Assembly: GCA_902778255.1 (NCBI GenBank)
Contig: CACYXD010000004.1
Span: forward strand, 62,001 to 126,000
Direction of reading: 5' to 3'
DNA length: 64,000 nucleotides
Origin: an uncultured Prevotellaceae bacterium
GTDB taxonomy: Bacteria; Bacteroidota; Bacteroidia; Bacteroidales; Bacteroidaceae
Shown here: positions 8,804 through 17,161 of the stretch, in pieces
How positions within the stretch are numbered: position 1 is the first letter of the stretch
Layout of the letters: the number at the start of each line of letters is the position of its first letter
The notes under the pieces: generated by a model
Database searches by the model: none
Told to the model about the DNA's origin: nothing
What the model saw: only the letters and a program-made list of their open reading frames with translations
Made by a program: the position numbers and the translations under genes

Positions 8804-10851
8804 CAGTTCTTCTTAAGAACCACTGCCGAGCGAGCTGGAATATAAAGTTTCAGCCACTCTTTATGGTCTTGCACGTAAAGCGGATCAAAATTAGTGAAAT
8901 GAGTTACTGTGTCATCAGCGAAGCCAAAACCGCCAAAGTCCTTAGAATCGGTATTCAGCACTACGTCATAACTGCCTGTTGGCACAAGGAATCCATAGTC
9001 AGTAAACGATTGCGTGGGTGAGAAGTTAAACACAAAGAGCAGGTCACCACGCATGAAGGCCAACACTTGGTCGCCATCGTTATGCCAGATTTCCACCACG
9101 GGCTTTTCCTGGAAGTTCCTGACGCTCTTAATCACTTTCAGCATCTCACGGTCGAAATCGCCCAACCAGTGATAGCACAAGTCCTTGTTGTCCACCAGAT
9201 TCCACTGACGTCGAGCGTACTTATAAGACCAGCCATTGCCCTCACGTGGGAAGTCGATCCATTCAGGATGTCCAAACTCATTACCCATAAAGTTCAGGTA
9301 ACCGCCGTTGATAGCAGCAGCAGTAACCAGACGAATCATCTTATGCAGGGCGATACCGCGCTCTGCCACGCCGTTGATATCCTTCTTAGCAAAGTGCCAA
9401 TACATATCGGCATCAATCAGGCGGAAGATGATGGTCTTATCGCCCACCAAAGCCTGGTCGTGACTCTCGCAGTACGAGATAGTCTTCTCGTCTGGGCGGC
9501 GATTCTTCACCTCCCAGAAAATGCTTGATGGTTTCCAGTTCTCATCAGAGAGTTCCTTGATGGTCTTAATCCAATAGTCTGGAATATTCATGGCCATGCG
9601 ATAATCGAAGCCAAAGCCACCGTCCTCAAACTTGGCAGCCAAGCCAGGCATTCCACTCACTTCCTCAGCAATGGTAATGGCGTTGGGATTAACCTCATGA
9701 ATCAGCTTGTTGGCCAGTGTCAGGTAGCAGATGGCATTATCGTCTTCATGGCCGTTGAAATAGTCGCCATATCCACAGAAGGCCTCACCGAGTCCATGAC
9801 TATAGTAGAGCATAGAAGTAACACCATCAAAGCGGAATCCGTCGAACTGGAACTCCTCCAGCCAGTAGCGACAGTTGGAAAGCAAGAAGTGCATCACATC
9901 GTCTTTTCCATAGTCGAAGCAGAGCGAATCCCATGCCGGATGCTCATGACGGTCGCCAGGATAGAAGAACTGGTTAGGATCGCCAGCCAAGTTACCCAGG
10001 CCCTCTACCTCGTTCTTCACAGCATGAGAGTGTACGATATCCATGATTACTGCCACACCGTTCTTATGTGCCGTATCAATCAGCTCTTTCAGTTCCTCAG
10101 GGGTGCCGAAACGACTTGATGGTGCAAAGAAGCTTGATACATGGTAGCCAAACGAACCATAATAGGGATGTTCCTGAATGGCCATCACCTGAATGCAGTT
10201 GTAGCCATCCTTAATAACTCGTGGGAGCACATTCTCGCGGAACTCGTTATACGTACCTACTTTCTCAGCATCCTGTCCCATACCTACATGGCACTCATAG
10301 ATGAGGAGCGGATTTTTCTTGGGTTTGAAGTTCGTCTTCTTGAAGTCATATTTCTTGGCAGGATTCCACACCTGAGCAGAGAATATCTTTGTCTCCTCAT
10401 CCTGTACGACGCGGTTGCACCAAGCAGGAATACGTTCGCCTTCGCCACCATTCCACTTGACCTTCATCTTGTAAAGTTGTCCATGCTTCAGGTCGCGCTC
10501 GCGCAGCTTCAGTTCCCAGTTGCCAGTCCCCTGAATGCGCTTGCACTTATACTTTTCGTCTTCCTGCCAGTTGTTGAAGTCGCCTATCAGGTATATCTCT
10601 GTAGCATTGGGAGCCCACTCACGGAATACCCATCCGCGCAACTGCTTATGCAATCCGAAGTACAGGTGTCCTGAAGCGAAATCTTTCAGCGATTTCTTTC
10701 CGTTGTTTGTCAATTGGTTCAGTTTCCACACTGCATGGTCGTGACGTCCACGAATGGCATCCTCAAATGGTTCCAACCATGAGTCGTTCTGTACGAGTCC
10801 TATATGCTTAGGCTGTTCAGCCTTCTTTGTAGTCTTCTTCGTCGTTGCCAT
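8803..10851 (-). CDS. glgB: 1,4-alpha-glucan branching enzyme
   Basis: A 682-residue GH13 enzyme that makes alpha-1,6 branches in glycogen. After a Lys/Thr-rich N-terminus come a CBM48 module (about 55-165, RGWVFREWAPNATEIYLIGD) and the catalytic barrel. The nucleophile is Asp342 (FRFDGVTSM), the acid/base Glu396 (IAEEVSGMPG), the third carboxylate Asp465 (ESHDQALVGD), followed by a C-terminal beta domain. It sits 4 bases after yhcH and overlaps the next gene by one base, so it lies mid-operon. No other glycogen gene is in the window. The short N-terminal module and eukaryote-like sequence are usual for Bacteroidetes branching enzymes. Confidence 0.95.
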   Translation of the reverse strand: MATTKKTTKKAEQPKHIGLVQNDSWLEPFEDAIRGRHDHAVWKLNQLTNNGKKSLKDFASGHLYFGLHKQLRGWVFREWAPNATEIYLIGDFNNWQEDEKYKCKRIQGTGNWELKLRERDLKHGQLYKMKVKWNGGEGERIPAWCNRVVQDEETKIFSAQVWNPAKKYDFKKTNFKPKKNPLLIYECHVGMGQDAEKVGTYNEFRENVLPRVIKDGYNCIQVMAIQEHPYYGSFGYHVSSFFAPSSRFGTPEELKELIDTAHKNGVAVIMDIVHSHAVKNEVEGLGNLAGDPNQFFYPGDRHEHPAWDSLCFDYGKDDVMHFLLSNCRYWLEEFQFDGFRFDGVTSMLYYSHGLGEAFCGYGDYFNGHEDDNAICYLTLANKLIHEVNPNAITIAEEVSGMPGLAAKFEDGGFGFDYRMAMNIPDYWIKTIKELSDENWKPSSIFWEVKNRRPDEKTISYCESHDQALVGDKTIIFRLIDADMYWHFAKKDINGVAERGIALHKMIRLVTAAAINGGYLNFMGNEFGHPEWIDFPREGNGWSYKYARRQWNLVDNKDLCYHWLGDFDREMLKVIKSVRNFQEKPVVEIWHNDGDQVLAFMRGDLLFVFNFSPTQSFTDYGFLVPTGSYDVVLNTDSKDFGGFGFADDTVTHFTNFDPLYVQDHKEWLKLYIPARSAVVLKKN

Positions 10852-10855
10852 AATT

Positions 10856-11302
10856 CTATGCTTTTACTTTGAAAATAGCCTTTTTAATCTCTGGTGCCAT
10901 TGAGATGCAGGGCGCATGTCCGTCCTGTGGAAAGAATATAGCGAACATGCCTGGCAAACAGTCGATAAAGCTCTCTGCCATCATGTCGGGATACTTTGTA
11001 ATGTCTTTTTCGGCATTATACTCTAACTCTGGCAGACGGCATAGCGGTGTGTAGCCGTAGGTCTCTGGGCCGTCAATGGGAATCTGTATGTCAATCATCT
11101 TGACATGAGTCTCAAGTACAGCCTCATCAGGTGCCTTACCCTTGGCAGTAGTGATATTGACAAAGAGATCTTTGTCTTTGATTGGATACTTGCCGGCCTC
11201 CATAGTGTTTAGGTCGTGCTCTTTCAGGAACTCTACCACATCGGCAAACAGTGGATTCACTCCTACGTATTTGCCCAGGTTGTCAAGCGTGTCGATAATC
11301 AT
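10856..11302 (-). CDS. YhcH/YjgK/YiaL family protein
   Basis: A 148-residue single-domain cupin-like protein (DUF386). Recognisable pieces are the start MIIDTLDNL, the central ETHVKMIDIQIPIDGPE and the C-terminal PGMFAIFFPQDGHAPCI, where His and Glu residues form the putative metal/sugar pocket. Some relatives act on sialic acid or other sugar derivatives, but the activity of this subgroup is not settled. It lies 21 bases after the MORN gene and 4 bases before glgB on the same transcript, which suggests a carbohydrate-related job. Confidence 0.88.
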   Translation of the reverse strand: MIIDTLDNLGKYVGVNPLFADVVEFLKEHDLNTMEAGKYPIKDKDLFVNITTAKGKAPDEAVLETHVKMIDIQIPIDGPETYGYTPLCRLPELEYNAEKDITKYPDMMAESFIDCLPGMFAIFFPQDGHAPCISMAPEIKKAIFKVKA

Positions 11303-11323
11303 AATGTATAGTTTTAAAGTGGT

Positions 11324-12445
11324 TTATTTATCTGTCTTACGATAGCCATGATTATAGGTACCCTGAGCTATGACGGTGCCATTGCGGTCTTTCTCGACAA
11401 ATGGGCCATCGCGCTTGCCGCCATCATAGTTGCACTCTATGCGCTTGCCATCTTTGTCTTCCTCAATAGAAGCACCATGACGCATACCATCTTTATATTG
11501 GGCCTTGAACTTTGAACCGTCTGCCATATGACCAATGCATTCGCCATTAGGCTGGCCATTCTTAAATTGTCCTTCTACCACATCACCAGCTTTCGTTGTC
11601 AACTTGCCACGACCGTTGGGCTGATCGTTTTTCCATTGGCCTGTATAAGTATTACCATTGGCCCATTGCAGGGTGCCCTGACCTTGACGTTCACCTTTGA
11701 AAAACTGGCCATTGTAACGGTCACCATTGGCAAACTTTACTATTCCATTGCCTGTACGCTGACCATTTGCATAGTCACCCTCATAAATATCTCCATTTTG
11801 GAAACGGTAGATTCCTTTACCATGCTGTATGTCGTTCTGCCATTGGCCTACATATACGTCACCGCTGGAATACTTAAAAATACCCTTTCCGTTGCGCTTA
11901 TTGTCACGCCATTCGCCATTGTATGTAGAGCCATCGGCCCAGTCATGGAAGCCATGACCGCTTTTCATATCGTCTTTCCAGTCGCCATCATAGTAAGCAC
12001 CGCTGGCATACACATACTTGCCTTTGCCATTACGCTTGTCTTCATGCCAATTGCCTTTGTAGACGTCGCCATTGAAATAGTACATCTCGCCATAGCCCTG
12101 CTGATAATCCTTAAACCACAGGCCTACATACTTATTATTATTCTGAAAATAATACGTGCCCTGACCATGCTGATGATCTTGCATCCACTGGCCTTCATAG
12201 CGCTCGCCGTCAGTAAAAGTATAGATACCATGCCCCTCGCGCTTGCCTTTTACATAGTCGCCTTCATACTGATTGCCGTTTTTCCACTTGGTTTTTCCTT
12301 TGCCATGAGGCCGGCCTGACATCATCTCACCATTATAATCGCCCCCATCTTTAGTCACACATGTGCCCAACACGATTTTTTGTGCATCTAATGATGCAGG
12401 AGCTGCAAGTAAGAGTATAGAGAATATATAGTTTACGATTTTCAT
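11324..12445 (-). CDS. secreted MORN-repeat protein
   Basis: A 373-residue protein with a signal peptide (MKIVNYIFSILLLAAPASLDAQ) and about 14 MORN repeats with the pattern G-x-x-Y-x-G-x-W/Y, then about 9-12 residues and G-x-G. Repeats toward the C-terminus lose the aromatic residues. The ATG at 12445 is chosen because a -7 box on this strand lies at 12466-12473; the longer upstream reading would start inside or before the promoter. MORN repeats form an extended beta surface. Bacterial secreted members have no defined role. It leads an operon with yhcH, glgB and a membrane protein. Confidence 0.85.
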   Translation of the reverse strand: MKIVNYIFSILLLAAPASLDAQKIVLGTCVTKDGGDYNGEMMSGRPHGKGKTKWKNGNQYEGDYVKGKREGHGIYTFTDGERYEGQWMQDHQHGQGTYYFQNNNKYVGLWFKDYQQGYGEMYYFNGDVYKGNWHEDKRNGKGKYVYASGAYYDGDWKDDMKSGHGFHDWADGSTYNGEWRDNKRNGKGIFKYSSGDVYVGQWQNDIQHGKGIYRFQNGDIYEGDYANGQRTGNGIVKFANGDRYNGQFFKGERQGQGTLQWANGNTYTGQWKNDQPNGRGKLTTKAGDVVEGQFKNGQPNGECIGHMADGSKFKAQYKDGMRHGASIEEDKDGKRIECNYDGGKRDGPFVEKDRNGTVIAQGTYNHGYRKTDK

Positions 12446-12465
12446 CAATATATGTTTTAGCACTC

Positions 12466-12473
12466 CAAAGGTA
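12466..12473 (-). promoter_or_regulatory. -7 box (TACCTTTG) for the MORN-yhcH-glgB operon
   Basis: Read on the minus strand the box is TACCTTTG, 20 bases before the MORN start. Gaps between the four following genes are 21 and 4 bases and a one-base overlap, so this may be the only promoter. Confidence 0.65.
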
Positions 12474-12536
12474 CAAAAAAAAACGTAAACGCACAAGATT
12501 TTCATCCTATTAGAACTAATAATTAAGAAAAATTTG

Positions 12537-12544
12537 TAACTTTG
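12537..12544 (+). promoter_or_regulatory. -7 box (TAACTTTG) deciding the kdsB start
   Basis: TAACTTTG overlaps the TTG at 12542 that would give a longer frame, so that codon cannot be the start. The ATG at 12566 lies 21 bases after the box. Confidence 0.7.
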
Positions 12545-12565
12545 CGTCAAAATTTAGCAAAGCAA

Positions 12566-13312
12566 ATGAAATTCATTGGTATCATTCCTGCGCGTTACGC
12601 ATCAACGCGCTTTCCTGGTAAGCCATTGGCTGTGCTGGGTGGCAAACCTGTTATTCAGAGAGTTTACGAACAAGTAGTCAGTGTGCTGGGCGAAGCCTAT
12701 GTGGCTACAGACGACGAGCGTATCTTCCAGGCTGTGGAGGCCTTTGGGGGATGTGCTGTGATGACACGTGATGACCACAAAAGCGGTACCGATCGTATTG
12801 AGGAGGCAGCCCAAAAACTCAATACTGATGCCGACGTGATTATCAATGTGCAGGGCGACGAACCTTTCATCCAAAAGTCACAACTGGAGACTGTGAAGCA
12901 CCTGTTCGATGACCCTCAGACTCAGATTGCCACATTGGGAAAGCCCTTTGAGAGCATGGAGGCTGTTCAGAATCCCAACTCGCCTAAGATTGTGTGCGAT
13001 GTCAAAGGCTACGCCATGTATTTCAGTCGTAGCGTCATTCCTTATGTCAGGGGTAAAGAGGAGGCAACTTGGCTCCAGCAGTTCCCATTTCTGAAGCATA
13101 TCGGCCTTTATGCCTATCGCCGCGAAGTGCTGGCACAAATCACGAAACTGCCCCAGAGCCCTCTGGAACTGGCCGAGAGTCTGGAGCAATTGCGTTGGTT
13201 GCAAAACGGCTATCGCATCAAGGTCGGTCTGACGAATGTAGAAACCGTAGGTATCGACACCCCAGAGGATCTTCAGCGGGCCGAAGCATTTTTGTTGAAG
13301 GGTGATAGGTGA
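12566..13312 (+). CDS. kdsB: CMP-KDO synthetase (3-deoxy-manno-octulosonate cytidylyltransferase)
   Basis: A 248-residue cytosolic enzyme that activates KDO with CTP for lipid A-core assembly. The N-terminal nucleotide-binding motif IIPARYASTRFPGKPL (Arg10, Arg15, Lys19) and the later VQGDEPF and ETVGIDTPEDL motifs are diagnostic, and the length is normal. Its end is 5 bases from the end of the convergent dnaJ-like gene. A 7-bp hairpin without a T-run (13304-13322, containing GGTGATA twice) spans the two stop codons. Confidence 0.95.
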   Translation: MKFIGIIPARYASTRFPGKPLAVLGGKPVIQRVYEQVVSVLGEAYVATDDERIFQAVEAFGGCAVMTRDDHKSGTDRIEEAAQKLNTDADVIINVQGDEPFIQKSQLETVKHLFDDPQTQIATLGKPFESMEAVQNPNSPKIVCDVKGYAMYFSRSVIPYVRGKEEATWLQQFPFLKHIGLYAYRREVLAQITKLPQSPLELAESLEQLRWLQNGYRIKVGLTNVETVGIDTPEDLQRAEAFLLKGDR

Positions 13313-13317
13313 TAGAC

Positions 13318-13995
13318 CTATCCCCTACGCATCTCCTCTAATAGCTGGCGCTGATGCGGACTCAGGTCTGTGGGCAGCGTCACATTATAGGTAATAATCA
13401 AGTCAGCACCGTTCTGACCTTTGCCACGCAGCCTCACCTTTGTGCCAGGCTGCGTGCCTGGTTTCAGTTTCAGGCGCAACTTCTTACCATCGGGCACTGT
13501 CACTATGACATCACCGCCCAACAAGGCCGTGTACATATCAATATTGACGCTGGCCTGTGTCTCGCGGGGTTGCTGCTGACCGAAGCCGCCTGCTACACCA
13601 CCACGCATAGCACCGCCGAACAAGTCCTCGAAGAACGAGCTAAAGCCACCCCCTCCCCTGCCGTTTGTGAAAGCAGAGAAGTCGAAACCATCGAACGGAG
13701 AGCCGCTGCCGGTCCCCTTTGAGAAGCCGCCGAACCCGCCTGCACCACCTGCGCCGCCAAAGGCATCAGCCTGCTTCCACTGTTCACCATACTGATCGTA
13801 TTTCTTTCGCTTTTCAGGATCACCAATCACGTCATACGCCTCGTTCAAGGCCTGGAACTTCGCCTTGGCCTTTGGGTCGTCAGGATGCAAATCGGGGTGA
13901 AACTGCTTAGCGCGTTTCAGGTAGGCCTTCTTCACATCCTTCTGCGGGATGGTCTTATCGACCCCTAGAATCTTGTAATAATCAATAAATGCCAT
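13318..13995 (-). CDS. short DnaJ/CbpA-type co-chaperone
   Basis: A 225-residue J-domain protein expected to stimulate DnaK. The J domain (about 4-68) has the HPD motif at 33-35. A Gly/Phe-rich region follows (about 78-145, with repeated GGAGG and GGGGF) and then one C-terminal peptide-binding beta domain ending PHQRQLLEEMRRG. There is no zinc finger, as in CbpA, but the protein is about 80 residues shorter than typical CbpA, lacking most of the second C-terminal domain. The ATG at 13995 is preceded by AAAGGAG (14006-14012, minus strand), an unusually good Shine-Dalgarno for this genome. Longer upstream frames run through the 22-bp repeat array and are rejected. Confidence 0.88.
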   Translation of the reverse strand: MAFIDYYKILGVDKTIPQKDVKKAYLKRAKQFHPDLHPDDPKAKAKFQALNEAYDVIGDPEKRKKYDQYGEQWKQADAFGGAGGAGGFGGFSKGTGSGSPFDGFDFSAFTNGRGGGGFSSFFEDLFGGAMRGGVAGGFGQQQPRETQASVNIDMYTALLGGDVIVTVPDGKKLRLKLKPGTQPGTKVRLRGKGQNGADLIITYNVTLPTDLSPHQRQLLEEMRRG

Positions 13996-14071
13996 AATCT
14001 TATGTCTCCTTTCTTTATAAGGATTACTGCAAAAATCATGCCGAAAAACAGGAAAAGACACTTTACCGCAC

Positions 14072-14203
14072 GAAACAGGCTGGAACACGAAGCGAAACAG
14101 GCTGAAACGCAAGGTAAAGAAGGCTGAAACGCAAGGTAAAGAAGGCTGAAACGCCTTGCGTTTAAGGTCAAAACGCAAGACGAAACAAGTCAAAACAGAA
14201 AAT
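14072..14203. repeat. 22-bp tandem repeat array A (6 units)
   Basis: Six consecutive 22-base units start at 14072, 14094, 14116, 14138, 14160 and 14182. The core of a good unit is GAAACAGGCTGAAACGC; the outer units are more diverged. The fourth/fifth junction holds AAACGC-CTT-GCGTTT and a perfect 9-bp inverted repeat (14155-14179, CTTGCGTTT with AAACGCAAG). The array lies between the 35-residue gene and the dnaJ-like gene, both on the minus strand. Array B at 60586 is the same family in the same orientation. Confidence 0.85.
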
Positions 14204-14258
14204 TCAAAATTTCGCTCGGCCCCAAGGACGCTTGCAAGCAGCGGGAGCATGATGAAAC

Positions 14259-14366
14259 TCACGATAATGGGGTCAGCGGATAGATGATGTTCACAATAAA
14301 GATATTGGCAGCCAGAATAATGAAGTTCATCAGAAGTCCGATACGCATGCCAAGAAATTCCATCAT
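14259..14366 (-). CDS. 35-residue single-helix membrane peptide
   Basis: An open frame beginning ATG-ATG (14366) and ending TGA (14259-14261) encodes one long hydrophobic helix (LLMNFIILAANIFIVNIIYP) with a short N-terminal MMEFLGMRIG and the tail LTPLS. A -7 box (14391-14398, minus strand) lies 24 bases upstream, which supports a real transcript. I recognise no family. Small membrane peptides of this size include toxins and regulators of membrane complexes, but nothing here decides between them. Array A follows 55 bases downstream. Confidence 0.55.
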   Translation of the reverse strand: MMEFLGMRIGLLMNFIILAANIFIVNIIYPLTPLS

Positions 14367-14390
14367 GTCTATTATTGCTTAATTTTGCTG

Positions 14391-14398
14391 CAAAAATA
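14391..14398 (-). promoter_or_regulatory. -7 box (TATTTTTG) for the 35-residue membrane peptide
   Basis: On the minus strand TATTTTTG fits TAnnTTTG and lies 24 bases before the ATG at 14366, in the divergent gap with the thioredoxin-like gene. Confidence 0.5.
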
Positions 14399-14450
14399 CT
14401 AAAATTGGAAGAAACACAAAAGAAAACTCACTTTTTTCCTATTTATTCAT

Positions 14451-14458
14451 TACCTTTG
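14451..14458 (+). promoter_or_regulatory. -7 box (TACCTTTG) for the thioredoxin-topB-porE transcript
   Basis: TACCTTTG lies 32 bases before the ATG at 14491. The next two genes follow at gaps of 6 and 28 bases with no terminator between. Confidence 0.7.
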
Positions 14459-14490
14459 CAGACAGAAATCAAAAACAAAGAAGAAAAGAT

Positions 14491-15087
14491 ATGAAGAAAA
14501 TCATGTTGACAATAGGCCTCGCCCTGCTCTGTATGGCAGGACAGGCACAAGTGAAAATGACAAAGATACAGACTGGTCGTCCACAGGTGTTGACCCACGA
14601 AGACAGTCTGGCTCTGATCAAACAGATGGAGCAGCGTATGGCAGAGGCTGCCAAGCTGCGCCCCATTGGCAGTCAGGTGAAAGACATGAAGATGGCCGAT
14701 GTAAAAGGTAAGATGCATCAGCTCAGCGAATGGACGGGCAAGGGCAACTGGGTGCTCATCGACTTCTGGGCCTCATGGTGCGGTCCCTGCTTGCGCGAGC
14801 TGCCCAACGTGACTGCCAACTACGAGAAATACCACGACAAAGGGTTTGAGATTATCGGCATCTCGTTTGATAAAGATAAGAAGGCGTGGCTGGCTGCTAT
14901 TGAGCGTCTGGGCATGAAATGGCCCCATCTGAGCGACCTGAAAGGCTGGCAGAGCCTGGGCTCCGAGACCTTCGGCATACGCAGCATCCCCGCCAATATC
15001 CTGGTTGACCCCGAGGGACGCATCACCGACCTTGACCTGCGTGGCGAAAATTTAGGCAACCGCCTGGCAGAAATCTACGAGAAATAA
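14491..15087 (+). CDS. TlpA-like periplasmic thioredoxin-fold protein
   Basis: A 198-residue protein with a signal peptide (about 1-20, ending GQAQ) and a thioredoxin fold from about residue 58. The redox motif is WCGPC (Cys97, Cys100) in FWASWCGPCLRELP, followed by the cis-Pro region SIPANILVDPEG. The family (AhpC/TSA, TlpA/ResA type) reduces or oxidises disulfides in the periplasm. A helical segment between signal and domain (about 36-56) is extra. It is 6 bases upstream of topB and probably co-transcribed, though no functional link is obvious. Confidence 0.9.
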   Translation: MKKIMLTIGLALLCMAGQAQVKMTKIQTGRPQVLTHEDSLALIKQMEQRMAEAAKLRPIGSQVKDMKMADVKGKMHQLSEWTGKGNWVLIDFWASWCGPCLRELPNVTANYEKYHDKGFEIIGISFDKDKKAWLAAIERLGMKWPHLSDLKGWQSLGSETFGIRSIPANILVDPEGRITDLDLRGENLGNRLAEIYEK

Positions 15088-15093
15088 ATCAGC

Positions 15094-17133
15094 ATGATAG
15101 TTTGCATAGCAGAGAAACCCAGCGTAGCGAAGGATATAGCCCGCATCATAGGTGCTAACAGCAGTCACGACGGGTATATGGAGGGCAACGGCTATCAGGT
15201 GACGTGGACATTCGGTCACCTGTGTGAGCTGAAGATGCCTGAGGACTATACGCCTGTATGGAAGGCGTGGAGCCTGTCGGCCCTGCCCATGATTCCACCA
15301 AAGTTCGGCATCCGACTGAAGGACGATGCGGGCATCAAGAAACAGTTTGCCATCATCGAGAGTCTGATGCAGAAAGCCGACGGCATCATCAACTGTGGTG
15401 ACGCCGGACAGGAGGGTGAGCTCATTCAGCGATGGGTGATGCAGAAGGTACAGGCGAAATGTCCTGTGCAACGCCTGTGGATCTCATCGATGACTGACGA
15501 AGCCATCCGCGAGGGCTTTGCCACGCTGAAAGACCAAGCGGAATATCAGTCGCTCTACCTGGCAGGACTGTCGAGAGCCGTGGGCGACTGGCTCCTGGGC
15601 ATCAACTGTACGCGCCTCTATACCATTAAATATGGTCAGAATCACCAGGTGCTCTCAATAGGCCGCGTGCAGACCCCTACCCTTGCCCTGATCGTCAATC
15701 GTCAGAAGGAAATCGACAACTTCAAGCCTGAGCCCTACTGGGTGCTGGCCACCGTCTATCGCGACACCACCTTCACGGCTACCTCGGGCAAGTTCACCTC
15801 GAAGGAGGAGGGCGAAAAGGCCTTTGCCACCATCGAGGGAAAGCCCTTCACGGTGACGAAGGTAGAGAAGAAGAACGGTAAGGAGATGCCTCCCAGTCTG
15901 TATGACCTGACGTCACTACAGGTGGATTGCAATAAGAAATTCGGCTTCTCGGCTGAGATGACGCTGAACATCATCCAGCAGTTGTATGAACAGAAGTTGA
16001 CCACCTATCCGCGTGTAGATACCACCTTCCTGCCTGATGACGTTTATGGCAAATGTCCGCAGACCATGAATGGACTTTTCCAAGTGAAGTTTGCTGGACA
16101 ATCGGTTTATGCAGACTTGGTTAAAACGCTTGGTGGCAAGCCTTTACAAAAGTCAAAGAAGGTATTCGATTCATCAAAGGTGACCGATCACCACGCCATC
16201 ATCCCCACAGGCATCGTGCCACAGAACCTGACGGATATGCAGCGCAAGGTCTATGACCTGATAGCCCGCAGGTTTATCTGCGTGTTCTATCCCGACTGCC
16301 AGTTTGCACAGACCACTGTTCTTGGCGATGTGGATGGTATAGAGTTCAAGGTGACTGGTCGCACCATCCTCGACCCAGGATGGCGTGCTGTCTATGCCAA
16401 GGACACGCAGACGGATGACGATGAGAAGAAACCTGAGGAGGAAGAGCGCACGCTGCCTGCCTTCACGAAAGGCGAGAGTGGCGAGCACGTCCCCACCCTG
16501 ACGGAGAAGATGACCACGCCTCCCAAATACTATACCGAAGCCACCTTGCTGCGTGCCATGGAAACAGCCGGAAAACTGGTGGACGACGAGGAACTGCGCC
16601 GCGTGATGAAGGAGAACGGCATTGGTCGCCCTTCTACACGTGCTGCCATCATCGAGACCCTGTTCAAGCGCCATTACATCAAGAAGGATCGCAAGAACCT
16701 GCTGGCCACGCCCACTGGCATAGAGCTCATCGATTTGATTCGCGAGGAACTGCTGAAGAGTGCCGAGCTGACAGGTATCTGGGAAAAGAAACTGCGCGAC
16801 ATAGAGGCTAAGAAATACGATCCGCAGCAGTTTATCGACGAACTGAAACAGCAGGTCACAGAGATCGTGCGCGAGGTGATTAGTGACAACACCAATCGTC
16901 GTGTCACCGTCACCACAGAAGAAGACCTGAAAGTAAAGAAGAAAAGGTCCCCCAAACCCTCCACCACAACTTCTAACCACTCCCCTCTCTTGCAGAGAGG
17001 GGCTGGGGGTGAGTCTGTTGAGTCTTCTGTTTGTCCCCTCTGTGGCCAAGGCACTATTATCAAGGGGAAAACGGCCTACGGCTGTTCCCGCTGGAGAGAG
17101 GGATGCACGTTCCGTAAACCCTTTGAGCAATAA
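15094..17133 (+). CDS. topB: DNA topoisomerase III
   Basis: A 679-residue type IA topoisomerase that passes single strands to relax or decatenate DNA. The N-terminal TOPRIM domain (about 1-145; AEKPSVAKDIARIIG, GDAGQEGELIQR) precedes the cleavage/strand-passage region with catalytic Tyr305 (TYPRVDT) and the LSIGRVQTPTLALIV motif. One Cys4-type zinc ribbon ends the protein (CPLCGQGTIIKG). Between the core and this ribbon lies a Ser/Gly/Pro linker, SPLLQRGAGGE, encoded by a GC-rich palindromic repeat (16978-17014) that also occurs in the rRNA methyltransferase gene. Confidence 0.95.
   Translation: MIVCIAEKPSVAKDIARIIGANSSHDGYMEGNGYQVTWTFGHLCELKMPEDYTPVWKAWSLSALPMIPPKFGIRLKDDAGIKKQFAIIESLMQKADGIINCGDAGQEGELIQRWVMQKVQAKCPVQRLWISSMTDEAIREGFATLKDQAEYQSLYLAGLSRAVGDWLLGINCTRLYTIKYGQNHQVLSIGRVQTPTLALIVNRQKEIDNFKPEPYWVLATVYRDTTFTATSGKFTSKEEGEKAFATIEGKPFTVTKVEKKNGKEMPPSLYDLTSLQVDCNKKFGFSAEMTLNIIQQLYEQKLTTYPRVDTTFLPDDVYGKCPQTMNGLFQVKFAGQSVYADLVKTLGGKPLQKSKKVFDSSKVTDHHAIIPTGIVPQNLTDMQRKVYDLIARRFICVFYPDCQFAQTTVLGDVDGIEFKVTGRTILDPGWRAVYAKDTQTDDDEKKPEEEERTLPAFTKGESGEHVPTLTEKMTTPPKYYTEATLLRAMETAGKLVDDEELRRVMKENGIGRPSTRAAIIETLFKRHYIKKDRKNLLATPTGIELIDLIREELLKSAELTGIWEKKLRDIEAKKYDPQQFIDELKQQVTEIVREVISDNTNRRVTVTTEEDLKVKKKRSPKPSTTTSNHSPLLQRGAGGESVESSVCPLCGQGTIIKGKTAYGCSRWREGCTFRKPFEQ
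16978..17014 (+). repeat. GC-rich palindromic element inside topB
   Basis: A 37-base element with a perfect 9-bp stem and 3-base loop (CCCCTCTCT-TGC-AGAGAGGGG, 16982-17002), then CTGGGGGTGAGT. It encodes the linker before the zinc ribbon. A near copy lies at 28598-28635 in another gene and in a different reading frame. Confidence 0.85.
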
Positions 17134-17161
17134 ATAGGAAAAGTTTGCGTTATATAACGGT

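Noticed and set aside
11528..12319. 263-codon open frame antisense to the MORN gene
   Set aside because: It is a by-product of the regular MORN repeat codons; no promoter, no recognisable protein.
12446..12550. Longer start for the MORN protein
   Set aside because: A -7 box lies within this extension and the signal peptide begins at 12445.
14072..14203. CRISPR-like appearance of the 22-bp arrays
   Set aside because: Units are directly adjacent with no spacers, and no cas gene is present.
13996..14262. Extended N-terminus for the DnaJ-like protein
   Set aside because: The extension reads through array A; the J domain starts at MAFIDYYKILG with a good Shine-Dalgarno.
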